A stretch of DNA of 64,000 nt from Segatella copri. GTDB lineage: Bacteria; Bacteroidota; Bacteroidia; Bacteroidales; Bacteroidaceae. Shown in pieces: positions 7,062 through 13,750 of the stretch. The position numbers and the translations under genes are program-made. The stretch is taken from positions 186,001-250,000 of the forward strand of contig NZ_JAPDUW010000001.1 in NCBI RefSeq assembly GCF_026015295.1, written 5' to 3'. How positions within the stretch are numbered: the first letter of the stretch is position 1; each line of letters starts with the position of its first letter. Under the pieces are notes generated by a model. The model was not told the DNA's origin. It did not search any database and saw only the letters and a program-made list of their open reading frames with translations.

Positions 7062-7545
7062 CTTAACTCGCCTCAATTTTCATTCTCCTTATAAGGTCTG
7101 GATAGATAATGGATCATATAAGTTCTTAACAGATTATGGTGTTCAGTATCGAATAGAATTTGTAGAAAACAATAATATTTGGGAGGATGAAAAAGCGTAT
7201 GAATTCGGCATTCTCAATGAAAACAAGAAGAATTCTCCTAACGATTCTAAAGTTAAAGCAACTATACAATGTATTATAGAGGAATTCTTTCTTACGAATC
7301 CAGATATACTTCTATATCAATGTGAAACGGGTGATAGCAGACAGGCTATGCGAGCTCGCCTTTTTACCAGATGGTTTAACGAATTCGATAAACGAGATCG
7401 TTTTTGTGTCAAGGTTTCTATTCTTAGGGATGAAGAAGTTGACAATTACATAGCCATTATAGTTCAAAAGAGTAATCCTAAGTTGAATGACATTCTTCGA
7501 GATTTTGATGAGTTTATCGGTTTCTTTGATACAAAGCCCGAATAA
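7048..7545 (+). CDS. DUF6169 family protein
   Basis: 165 residues from ATG 7048, chosen over the TTG-started longer frame because that would run through the small upstream ORF. The sequence has a beta strand pair (YKFLTDYGVQYRIEFVEN), then KVKATIQCIIEEFF and DSRQAMRARLFTRWFNEFD, which I associate with the DUF6169 family of Bacteroidota; function unknown. No signal peptide or membrane segment. It sits between palindromic repeat copies 2 and 3 in a cluster of nuclease-like and relic genes, so a toxin or defence role is possible but unproven. Confidence 0.65.
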   Translation: MHAFNLTRLNFHSPYKVWIDNGSYKFLTDYGVQYRIEFVENNNIWEDEKAYEFGILNENKKNSPNDSKVKATIQCIIEEFFLTNPDILLYQCETGDSRQAMRARLFTRWFNEFDKRDRFCVKVSILRDEEVDNYIAIIVQKSNPKLNDILRDFDEFIGFFDTKPE

Positions 7546-7575
7546 TATAGTAAATCTGCAATTAACTTGGTTGAC

Positions 7576-7618
7576 AAGGGTCTATATGCCACGATGAAAA
7601 GGTGGCGTATAGACCCTT
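7576..7618. repeat. 43-bp palindromic repeat, copy 3
   Basis: Arms aagggtctatatgccac / gtggcgtatagaccctt with loop gatgaaaag. It lies between the convergent ends of the DUF6169 gene and the ATPase relic, and is followed by the ttatatggtgatattcgtaa flank. Confidence 0.85.
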
Positions 7619-7651
7619 GATTATATGGTGATATTCGTAATCTACCTGGCA

Positions 7652-7840
7652 TCAAACCAAAGTAGTCATTTTCAGAAAATCTCGCAGATGAATGTGCTTA
7701 ATGCCATCAATATTGGTTTGACTGATCACACAACTCTTGCCGACACGCCTCTGGCCCGTCAATGCAATCATCATTCCACGTCCAAACATGCGTTCGATAC
7801 GATTGGAATACCCAAGTCTTTCTAATATTTTTTGTTTCAT
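7652..7840 (-). pseudogene. Internally deleted AAA-type ATPase relic
   Basis: A 62-residue frame begins MKQKILERLGYSNRIERMFGRG and keeps a perfect Walker A (GQRRVGKS), then jumps to IDGIKHIHLRDFL, which resembles the C-terminal end of DUF4143-type ATPases. Family members are about 400 residues, so the middle appears lost while the frame stayed open. The promoter (TATCTTTGC on the minus strand, 7857-7865) is intact, so a short protein may still be made. Identification of the C-terminal piece is tentative. Confidence 0.6.
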
Positions 7841-7856
7841 ACGAGTAAAACTTTTC

Positions 7857-7865
7857 GCAAAGATA
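7857..7865 (-). promoter_or_regulatory. -7 element of the ATPase relic
   Basis: TATCTTTGC on the minus strand, 17 bases upstream of the ATG at 7840. Confidence 0.6.
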
Positions 7866-7964
7866 CTCTTTTTGTTTCACATAAGTAACAAAAACGATAG
7901 ATTTTTTGTTTTTATTACTTATAATTAACAGGTTTGGTACACATTGCGCCTCATGGGAAGCGAC

Positions 7965-8007
7965 AAGGGGCTATATGCTACGAAGAAAAGGTGGCGTATA
8001 GACCCTT
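7965..8007. repeat. 43-bp palindromic repeat, copy 4 (diverged)
   Basis: Left arm aaggggctatatgctac has two or more changes against the intact right arm gtggcgtatagaccctt. It sits at the 3' side of the Rpn remnant, as copy 1 sits at the 3' side of full-length Rpn, and keeps the flank (ttatatggtgataatcgtaa). Confidence 0.8.
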
Positions 8008-8053
8008 GGTTATATGGTGATAATCGTAATCTACATCTCCGCTATTATATTTT

Positions 8054-8293
8054 TTATGTATTGCTCAGATTCTTAATGATTTCCAAAGGTAGCTGGGTAG
8101 CTTTGGCAACCTGTTCGGCAGAAAGTCCCATTGCCAGCAATCGTTGTGCTGTTTCTGTGTTGGCCTCATGCTTGCCTTCTGCTCTACCTATTTCTATACC
8201 TTCACGCTTGGCAGTATCTACGGAATTCTTGATGTCGCGATATGCCATCTTGCTGGCTTCAAAGCTGATATATCTTTCTTCTACCTGCTTCAT
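8054..8293 (-). pseudogene. Rpn nuclease remnant keeping only N-terminal tip and C-terminal region
   Basis: A 79-residue frame from ATG 8293 starts MKQVEERYIS, identical to the full Rpn gene, then joins in frame to SKMAYRDIKNSVDTAKREG, identical to residues just after the nuclease domain of the full copy. The ~200-residue catalytic domain is missing. The C-terminal end (LLAMGLSAEQVAKATQLPLEII) is a helix pair different in sequence from the full copy. The promoter (8320-8328) and the 3' palindrome are kept. It may be a plain deletion relic, or an expressed C-terminal-only form like the inhibitory short Rpn isoforms known in E. coli. Confidence 0.75.
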
Positions 8294-8319
8294 AATCATC
8301 TGTATTAAAAATCCATGCC

Positions 8320-8328
8320 GCAAAGTTA
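8320..8328 (-). promoter_or_regulatory. -7 element of the Rpn remnant
   Basis: TAACTTTGC on the minus strand within a block closely similar to 6635-6671; three or so changes in the distal half (atatctgcaagag instead of aacccgcaagag). Confidence 0.65.
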
Positions 8329-8457
8329 CGGTTTTATTTTCATATCTGCAAGAGTTTTCTGGGATTTTTAAAGGTAAAAAAGTAAAAAGGTAAAAAAGTA
8401 AAGATTTTGCTATCCCAATACTATCTGATAACTTTTTCTAAAACTTTTCCCAAAAAA

Positions 8458-8494
8458 CTCTTGCGGGTTTGAAAATAAAGTCGTAACTTTGCGG
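8458..8494 (+). promoter_or_regulatory. Promoter block of the DUF1016 gene
   Basis: 37 bp identical to the reverse complement of 6635-6671. It contains TAACTTTGC (8484-8492). The leader to ATG 8527 is about 30 nt. A low-complexity tract of aaggtaaaaaagtaaa units lies just upstream (about 8368-8404). Confidence 0.75.
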
Positions 8495-8526
8495 GAAAGT
8501 TGACTTTTAAAGATAGATTAGGTGTT

Positions 8527-9624
8527 ATGGCTGAAAAGAACAATATACCACAGTTTGTGAACAGCGACTCATTCATGGCAGACAAGAACTATGTGAAGTG
8601 GTTGTCTGACTTGAAAAAGCGCTTTCATGCGGCACAGCTTAAAGCTGCAGTCAAAGTGAATACAGAAATGCTCAAATTCTATTGGAGTTTGGGCGAGGAC
8701 ATTTGTGAGAAACAGAAACAGTATAAGTGGGGGGCAAAAGTTATTGGAAGACTTAGTCTTGACTTGCGTGCGGAATTTCCTCAGAGTGAGGGATTTTCCA
8801 GGACCAACTTGTATGATATCAAACGGTGGTTTGCGTTCTATTCAAGTCAAATAGAATTTGTCCACCAGGCTGGTGGACAATTACAGAAAGTGGATAATGC
8901 CAACACACCAATTCCGGAGATTCTGCTTGGTGTGCCTTGGAGACACCAAACGGTAATTGTTTCCAAATGCGATACGATAAACGAAGCCTTGTTCTATCTT
9001 AATAAGGTAGTTGAAAACAACATGAGCCGTACAGAATTGGAGTATGTTGTTAAGTCTCAATTGTATGAGCATACAGGCAAGGCGTTGAACAACTTTGATG
9101 TTACATTGTCGCAACCGCAAAACCTATTGGCTGCAGAGATTATAAAAGATCCATATAAGTTGGATTTCTTCTCTTTACCGAGCAAGTTCAGCGAAATGGA
9201 TTTGGAGAATAAGTTGGCTACCAATATTACTCGTTTCCTCTTGGAACTGGGTAAGGGCTTTGCGTATGTAGGTCGGCAGATGGAACTTGATACGCCAAGC
9301 GGAAAGGCGTACTTCCCCGACATGATATTCTACCATACTCGGTTGAAATGCTATGTGGTAGTGGAGTTGAAAATCGTGGATTTTATGCCTGAGTTCATCG
9401 GTAAGCTGAATTTCTATGTTTCGGCAGCAGATGAGTTGCTTAAAGGAGAAGGAGACAATCCAAGCATTGGCATTCTCCTTTGCAAGGATAAAGACTCGTC
9501 CGTTGTTGAATGGTCTTTGCGTGGTATTACCACTCCGTTAGGTGTGGCTAGTTATCAGTTGCAGGAGGTGTATGAACGTACACTGCTTGAAATCAAGCAG
9601 GAATCGGCAGAGGAAGAAGACTAA
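8527..9624 (+). CDS. DUF1016 / YhcG family PD-(D/E)XK nuclease
   Basis: 365 residues from ATG 8527; the TTG at 8500 lies nearly on the predicted transcription start and is rejected. Residues about 15-140 form the DUF1016 N-terminal helical domain (KFYWSLGEDI, WGAKVIGRLSLDLRAEFP, FSRTNLYDIKRWFAFY). The C-terminal domain carries the nuclease signature FPDMIFYH...CYVVVELK, that is Asp then Glu-x-Lys, followed by GILLCKDKD. Full family length. Members are predicted nucleases found in mobile and defence regions. Promoter shared with Rpn suggests co-regulation or spread of a promoter cassette. Confidence 0.9.
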   Translation: MAEKNNIPQFVNSDSFMADKNYVKWLSDLKKRFHAAQLKAAVKVNTEMLKFYWSLGEDICEKQKQYKWGAKVIGRLSLDLRAEFPQSEGFSRTNLYDIKRWFAFYSSQIEFVHQAGGQLQKVDNANTPIPEILLGVPWRHQTVIVSKCDTINEALFYLNKVVENNMSRTELEYVVKSQLYEHTGKALNNFDVTLSQPQNLLAAEIIKDPYKLDFFSLPSKFSEMDLENKLATNITRFLLELGKGFAYVGRQMELDTPSGKAYFPDMIFYHTRLKCYVVVELKIVDFMPEFIGKLNFYVSAADELLKGEGDNPSIGILLCKDKDSSVVEWSLRGITTPLGVASYQLQEVYERTLLEIKQESAEEED

Positions 9625-9661
9625 GCAAAATTGAAATCGTAGACAGGGTTTACGATGTTTG

Positions 9662-9681
9662 CATGTTTGCATGCAAACATG
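9662..9681. repeat. 20-bp perfect palindrome
   Basis: catgtttgcatgcaaacatg has no spacer and is followed by ttttggttt. A half-unit (atgtttgc) also precedes it at 9654. It could be a weak terminator for the DUF1016 gene or a dimeric protein site. Confidence 0.5.
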
Positions 9682-9774
9682 TTTTGGTTTGACTAGCATG
9701 TGTGTTGTCTAATGGGGGTAAGTCCCTAATAAGCCCTAATAGCGGGAATTATCAAGCAGGTAACGAAGGTACTT

Positions 9775-9894
9775 ATGCCTAATGGTAAGTACCGATATCC
9801 TACTGTGTATTTTACTGTTAACGATGATGTCAAGGCTCTGACAACAGAACAATTAGACAAAATCCGCATCCCTGTCTATAAACAGTTAATTTGA
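9775..9894 (+). pseudogene. Short ORF, possible gene fragment
   Basis: 39 codons, MPNGKYRYPTVYFTVNDDV to a TGA at 9892-9894. The frame is open a few codons further upstream without a start. The composition looks protein-like but I recognise no family. No promoter or ribosome site is evident. Confidence 0.25.
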
Positions 9895-9929
9895 AATTAA
9901 TATGGAAGAAATATGACGACAAAGAAAAA

Positions 9930-9954
9930 GGGCGCATCGGATTGGGATGCGCCC
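9930..9954 (-). terminator. Terminator downstream of the amidase gene
   Basis: Perfect 9-bp stem gggcgcatc / gatgcgccc with a 7-base loop. On the minus strand the stem is followed by tttttcttt. Confidence 0.8.
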
Positions 9955-9973
9955 TAACTTGTTAAATAAATTC

Positions 9974-10002
9974 AGAGGGTTTCTGCTCATGAAAAACCCT
10001 CT
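9974..10002 (-). terminator. Second hairpin downstream of the amidase gene
   Basis: Perfect 9-bp stem agagggttt / aaaccctct, 13 bases past the amidase stop. Confidence 0.55.
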
Positions 10003-10015
10003 TAATGGAAGAGAA

Positions 10016-10450
10016 TCAGGAAGCATCCAGGAGGTACTGGAGCTTCGTGGCATCAAAACACGGACAGGCTTTCTGAACGCCAGGCAAATCGCGATGCCCC
10101 AGGATGGTACGGATGCCCGGAAAACGGTGGTGAAGTTCCTGAATCAGATGCTTCATTGACTCCTTCTGCTCAGGAGTGCGGGTGTCGCTGATGCAGCCCG
10201 ATGGCGAAAGACCACCCTCGTAACAGATGCCTATGCTGTGCGCATTGTAACCGAGGGCATGAGAGCCCATACGCTCTACCGGGCGACAGGCATGAACCAC
10301 TCCATCCAGCGTGATGTAGAAATGGTAGCCGATGTCAGTCCAGCCGTTGTTATGAACATGGTCGTAGCGCAGCATCTTCATCGTATAACGGTGATCGCAG
10401 CGGCTGCCACTGCAATGCACCACTATCATATCGATGTCTCTCATAGGCAT
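10016..10450 (-). CDS. N-acetylmuramoyl-L-alanine amidase, T7-lysozyme type
   Basis: 144 residues from ATG 10450, four bases after the smalltalk stop; ATG 10444 and GTG 10465 are alternatives. Amidase_2 fold: the zinc His in VVHCSG, the catalytic-site Tyr region in TDIGYHFYI, ERMGSHALGYNAHSIGICYEGG, and the C-terminal zinc ligands in GHRDLPGVQKACPCFD (His and Cys, as in T7 lysozyme). No signal peptide, so export would need a holin-like partner or the enzyme acts after lysis. It is the last gene of the conserved HU-like, smalltalk, amidase set found widely in Bacteroidota; that set's purpose is unknown to me. Two terminators follow. Confidence 0.9.
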   Translation of the reverse strand: MPMRDIDMIVVHCSGSRCDHRYTMKMLRYDHVHNNGWTDIGYHFYITLDGVVHACRPVERMGSHALGYNAHSIGICYEGGLSPSGCISDTRTPEQKESMKHLIQELHHRFPGIRTILGHRDLPGVQKACPCFDATKLQYLLDAS

Positions 10451-10454
10451 CACT

Positions 10455-10559
10455 CTAAAGTCCACCTGCCGAAACGCCCAACGCCCCGAGGAGAGCTGTC
10501 AGTACGGTTACTGCAAACTTGAGAATCTCATTCCATTTCTGCTTGTTCTTTTCTGTCAT
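10455..10559 (-). CDS. Smalltalk protein (34 residues)
   Basis: ATG at 10559, stop TAG at 10455-10457. The product starts MTEKNKQKWNEILKFAVTVL and ends in a short hydrophobic segment rich in Leu, Ala and Gly. This matches the small family annotated as smalltalk protein, which sits between HU-like and amidase genes in many Bacteroidota. One membrane-spanning or amphipathic helix is likely. A holin-like role beside an unexported amidase is a reasonable guess, not shown by sequence alone. Too short for many gene callers. Confidence 0.8.
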   Translation of the reverse strand: MTEKNKQKWNEILKFAVTVLTALLGALGVSAGGL

Positions 10560-10584
10560 AATCTATTCTGTTTTAAAAGGTTAA

Positions 10585-11169
10585 TTATTCTAATCCGTCT
10601 CCAGTGTCACCATTGCCGGTACTGCCAGTTCCGCCGGTCTGCTCGCCTGAGGTGTTGCCACCCGTGGTATCGCCGCCAGAAGGAGCATTGTCCTTGGCAG
10701 GCTTTTTCTTAGCCTCCTCGATGTCGAGGGTCTTGGCACCCTCCTTCTCAGCCTTGAGGGCAGCCTTCTGTACGGCACGTGATGCAACCTGCTCAAACTC
10801 CATACCTACGAAGATGTTGGCAAGATCGCTGCCCGGGATAAACTGGATGTTCACACCCTTGATGTTGATGTCGCTCTTAAATTCGGCTGCAGTTGCCGCA
10901 CCCTCACTGGTAAGCTGGAGGCGGAACTTGCCCAACTCGCCGAAATCAATCTGGTTGCCTCGCTGCAACTCGATGATCATGTTCTCCTGCATACTGACCA
11001 GAACGGCTGTTACATCCGCATAGGATACAGTGGTCTGCATAGCGATCAACTTCGCAAACTTCTTGAGCGAAATGGAGTCTTTCATCTGAGCACGGGCGTA
11101 GAAAAGAGGAACTCCTGCTTTGTCACCAAATTTTGACGCAAGCTTTACTAAACTGTAATTAATTGCCAT
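10585..11169 (-). CDS. HU-like DNA-binding protein with Gly/Thr-rich tail
   Basis: 194 residues from ATG 11169 (MAINYSLVKLASKFGDK); the longer frame upstream crosses the promoter and is rejected. Residues 1-125 are the Bacteroidota HU-like domain: FAKLIAMQTTVSYADVTAVL, the strand IDFGELGKFRLQL, and FIPGSDLANIF. The last ~45 residues are low complexity (SGGDTTGGNTSGEQTGGTGS). It may bind DNA architecturally. The gene is first of the HU-like, smalltalk, amidase operon and faces away from the Rep gene, with the tandem array in between. Confidence 0.85.
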   Translation of the reverse strand: MAINYSLVKLASKFGDKAGVPLFYARAQMKDSISLKKFAKLIAMQTTVSYADVTAVLVSMQENMIIELQRGNQIDFGELGKFRLQLTSEGAATAAEFKSDINIKGVNIQFIPGSDLANIFVGMEFEQVASRAVQKAALKAEKEGAKTLDIEEAKKKPAKDNAPSGGDTTGGNTSGEQTGGTGSTGNGDTGDGLE

Positions 11170-11233
11170 AATACATAAAATTTTAAAATTGTGAATAATC
11201 ATGTTGTGCACCGGTCTCTTCCCGAATGCTGAT

Positions 11234-11242
11234 ACAAAGATA
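11234..11242 (-). promoter_or_regulatory. -7 element of the HU-like operon
   Basis: TATCTTTGT on the minus strand. Predicted leader of about 60 nt before ATG 11169. Confidence 0.6.
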
Positions 11243-11350
11243 CAACATCGGCGGTGCCCCACTTGTCCACTTTGGTACGATAAGTACCAGTTGTGCTCTA
11301 TTTGGCTCAATTATGTATACTTTTGCACGCAAGCGTATGCTGCAGAATAT

Positions 11351-11460
11351 TCAAGTGGCTCAGTTAACTTACTCAAGTGGCTCAGTTAACTTACTCAAGT
11401 GGCTCAATCAGCTTACTCAAGTGGCTTTGTCAGATTACTCAAGTGGCTCAATCAGCGAGT
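11351..11460. repeat. Tandem array of five 22-bp repeats (iteron-like)
   Basis: Units start tcaagtggct at 11351, 11373, 11395, 11417 and 11439. The first two are identical but for the leading base context (tcaagtggctcagttaac); units 3-5 vary at the 3' half. Related degenerate units (tccagccgtctgagtaag) continue to about 11510. A 22-bp period equals two helical turns and is usual for initiator-binding iterons. The array lies upstream of a Rep_3-type gene. Confidence 0.8.
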
Positions 11461-11874
11461 CCAGCCGTCTGAGTAAGCGAATCCAGCCGTCTGCGTAACC
11501 CAGTTCAGCCATATCCTTAACCCGACGCAGCCGCTTCAGTTGGTAAACGGAAGAACATCATTTTTTCACCTCATTTGGATGGGCAATGACTATCAGGGCA
11601 ATTTAGTCTTTCAGAGGGTACCATGAGGGCCAATAATAGGTACCATCAGGGCCAATCATGTATTTTCTGATATGCCCGAATGACTATCTTGGCGAATCTT
11701 GAAAATGCAAGATGCTGAATATCAGATAGTTAAATACTAATTTTTCTTTCCTATACTATACCAAGTATATTATATATATACATTTACATCAATTACACTA
11801 TACGTAATACGGGAAGAAAAAGATTTTTTTTTTCGACAAATCAGCTATTAAAATGCATTTTTCTCTTCAAAAAA
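11461..11874. other. Intergenic stretch turning AT-rich
   Basis: No gene seen. Degenerate repeat units up to about 11510, then the near-duplicated phrases gagggtaccatgagggccaat and gggccaatcatg around 11615-11660, then a strongly AT-rich tract (about 11735-11870, with ttatatatatac). Array plus AT-rich tract plus initiator gene is the usual order of an iteron origin, but here this is inference. Confidence 0.45.
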
Positions 11875-11907
11875 TTTGCATAAGTCTGAAATTAATATTA
11901 CTTTTGC
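11875..11907 (+). promoter_or_regulatory. Promoter of the Rep gene
   Basis: TTTG at 11875-11878, 20-bp spacer, TACTTTTGC at 11899-11907. It predicts a leader of about 350 nt before ATG 12264. Confidence 0.7.
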
Positions 11908-11913
11908 ATCATG

Positions 11914-12263
11914 AAAGCGCGGAGAATGCGATTCTCCTCCCGATGAAGGACACCGGGAAATGCTTTCGGTTAAGGATTAGAACATAGCTCATTGAGTAGG
12001 AATCGGCCCCAAAAGATGAGTGACCAAATAGTAATCCTTACAAGGCATTCTATGCCTGATAAATTTGATGAAAATTTATCGGCATGGATGCGAAGTAAGG
12101 TTATTTGGTAATAAGAAGAAATGGCCGATTTACAATCCTTTATGGATGTAACATTTCAACTTATCATGTTATCCTTACTCCAATTCCATGCCGGTTTTCA
12201 ATAAACTATAACCAAGACTTGCCCCAATCGGTAGGCCTCTAACGATTTTAACAGAAAACGGAA
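11914..12263 (+). ncRNA. Long structured 5' leader of the Rep gene
   Basis: No ORF of note. Several stem-loops are visible: ggagaat/attctcc (11921-11937), ggcat/atgcc near 12043-12055, tgcc-gataaattt / aaatttatc-ggca (about 12053-12084, 13 bp with one bulge), and ggat(g)taacat / atgttatcc near 12143-12176. Plasmid rep mRNAs are often controlled through such leaders. No known riboswitch class is recognised. Confidence 0.45.
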
Positions 12264-13385
12264 ATGGAACAATTTAATCAACCGCCTCCGGGCGGGCAGC
12301 AGGCCTTCCCTCTGACAAATCAACAAGAGAAACAACTGATAGCCATCCTTGGCGTACAAGGATTGTCTTACCAGAACTATTCTGTGCTAGAACTCAAAAT
12401 CGTTCTACAGATTATCAGGCATGCCCAGAAAGCCATCTTGGGCTATGTCATCCCTTATCAGGTAACTTCACAGACTTTTAATGGCTTCACCGCAGAACAG
12501 AGAGCTGCAGGCCACACCGATGTCATCATGAAACTGTCGGAGTTACCTTATGGTGCTCATCATTATGCGCAATTGCGCACTGCCATCAAGCGTATAGAAT
12601 CCCAGCCCATCCTGCTGCCGTTTAAGCTGGAAAAACAGACATTATACCGGAAATTTGCATGCCTGTTTAAGAGTGAGATATACCAAGACCGGCACAAGAA
12701 CTGGATGGTAAAATTCCGCTTCGACAACAACGTGATTCGGTTTTTCTACAGTTTCGACAAGGGAGTCAGCCGTATCGACCTCAATGCCATCAACCAATGC
12801 CGCAGCGCATCGAGCATCAAGTTATATATCATCATGAATTGCTGGGGTGCAAAGGGATTCACCATCTGCAAAACGGCGCATATCCAGCAACTGATGCATG
12901 GCAGGGAAGATTACTACAAGACCTGGTCGGCACTGGACAACAAATGTCTGACTTTTGCCTGCAAAGACCTCAAGCGCCTTTACCAGAACCACATCATCGA
13001 CCAGTATCTTACCTATAAGCCTTTCTTTCTGGAGGAGGGTGAAAAAGTGAAGCATCACCTGCCCGAACACATCACCTTTACCCTGCACGACCGTCGCACT
13101 TCTGGCGAAACTGCGGAGGGTGCAGAAGTGAGCAGCGAACTGAGAGGACAGCGGAGCAAACTGAAACTCCGGCTGCAATACAATTATGATGTGAGCGAGA
13201 AGAAGGCTGACCAGCTGAGCGGCTATCTCAGGTTAGATATGATTGGCGACCTGGAGGACTTCTTCCTGCGAAAGGATTATTACATAGCCAACTGCAGGCG
13301 TTCGAACAAGAAGATGAACATGGGTGGCTATATGACCACAGCGATGATAGGTTTCTTTAAGGATCATGGTGTAGAAGGATTGTAA
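12264..13385 (+). CDS. Rep_3-type replication initiator protein
   Basis: 373 residues. Winged-helix initiator layout of the Rep_3 (RepB/Initiator) family: FKSEIYQDRHKNWMVKFRFD followed by FSFD-like FYSFDKGVSRIDL, then SIKLYIIMNCWGAKGFTI and DYYKTWSALDNKCLTFACKDLKRLY before a second domain. N-terminus Pro/Gly/Gln-rich (FNQPPPGGQQAF). Such proteins bind iterons and open plasmid origins. Here it follows a 350-nt structured leader and a 22-bp tandem array, and it is followed 14 bases later by DUF4248. No partition, mobilisation or integrase gene is in the window, so it may be a chromosomal relic of an element or a domesticated replicon. Family call is by pattern. Confidence 0.7.
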   Translation: MEQFNQPPPGGQQAFPLTNQQEKQLIAILGVQGLSYQNYSVLELKIVLQIIRHAQKAILGYVIPYQVTSQTFNGFTAEQRAAGHTDVIMKLSELPYGAHHYAQLRTAIKRIESQPILLPFKLEKQTLYRKFACLFKSEIYQDRHKNWMVKFRFDNNVIRFFYSFDKGVSRIDLNAINQCRSASSIKLYIIMNCWGAKGFTICKTAHIQQLMHGREDYYKTWSALDNKCLTFACKDLKRLYQNHIIDQYLTYKPFFLEEGEKVKHHLPEHITFTLHDRRTSGETAEGAEVSSELRGQRSKLKLRLQYNYDVSEKKADQLSGYLRLDMIGDLEDFFLRKDYYIANCRRSNKKMNMGGYMTTAMIGFFKDHGVEGL

Positions 13386-13399
13386 AAAATATAAAGCTT

Positions 13400-13627
13400 A
13401 TGAATTATCCCCAACGTATGTACAGCAAGACCGAGCTGGGTCTGCTCTACTTTCCCGACACAACCGACGGGGCAACAGCGCGCCGTCATATCATGGGATG
13501 GATTAAGCGTTGTGAGCCCCTCTGGAACGAGCTGCAACGTTTAGGCTACCAGGAGCATAGCCAGTATTTCCCTCCCCGCCAGGTATTCACCATCTTCGAA
13601 TATCTGGGCGAGCCGGGGGCGGAATAG
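13400..13627 (+). CDS. DUF4248 domain protein
   Basis: 75 residues. The pattern RMYSKTELGLLYFPDT, then RRHIMGWIKRCEPLWNELQRLGY and FPPRQVFTIFEYLGEP, is the DUF4248 family, which has the look of a small helix-turn-helix or excisionase-like protein (KTELGLLYFPD resembles a recognition module). It is common near virE/primase or Rep-type genes and the HU-like/amidase set in Bacteroidota. It lies 14 bases after the Rep gene, most likely in one transcript with it. Confidence 0.85.
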   Translation: MNYPQRMYSKTELGLLYFPDTTDGATARRHIMGWIKRCEPLWNELQRLGYQEHSQYFPPRQVFTIFEYLGEPGAE

Positions 13628-13631
13628 GGAA

Positions 13632-13690
13632 TGTTGAATGGTGAATGTTGAGTGTTGAATGTTGAGTGTTGAATGTTGAATGTTGAATAA
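13632..13690. repeat. Heptamer repeat tract (gttgaat units)
   Basis: Runs of gttgaat and gttgagt. The same motif, inverted, fills the groES-groEL spacer near 46538-46562. Confidence 0.8.
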
Positions 13691-13692
13691 AA

Positions 13693-13730
13693 AAACTCCT
13701 GAAGTTTGTTTCAAACAACTTCAGGAGTTT
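13693..13730. terminator. Bidirectional terminator
   Basis: Perfect 14-bp stem aaactcctgaagtt / aacttcaggagttt between the convergent DUF4248 and 13751-14131 genes, flanked by an A-run on the left and T-rich sequence on the right. Confidence 0.85.
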
Positions 13731-13750
13731 GATTATTTTGTATTGATAGT

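Larger units (their letters stand above)
9625..10015. other. Intergenic stretch with ORF fragment and two minus-strand terminators
   Basis: No full gene. It holds a 20-bp perfect palindrome (9662-9681), a 39-codon frame at 9775-9894 that looks like the C-terminal end of a decayed gene, and two terminator hairpins that belong to the amidase gene on the minus strand. Confidence 0.6.

Noticed and set aside
10016..11169. Prophage lysis module
   Set aside because: Only an amidase with smalltalk and HU-like genes is present; no capsid, terminase, tail or integrase genes. This trio is common outside phages in Bacteroidota.
11351..11460. CRISPR array
   Set aside because: Units are directly adjacent 22-bp repeats without unique spacers, and no cas gene is present.
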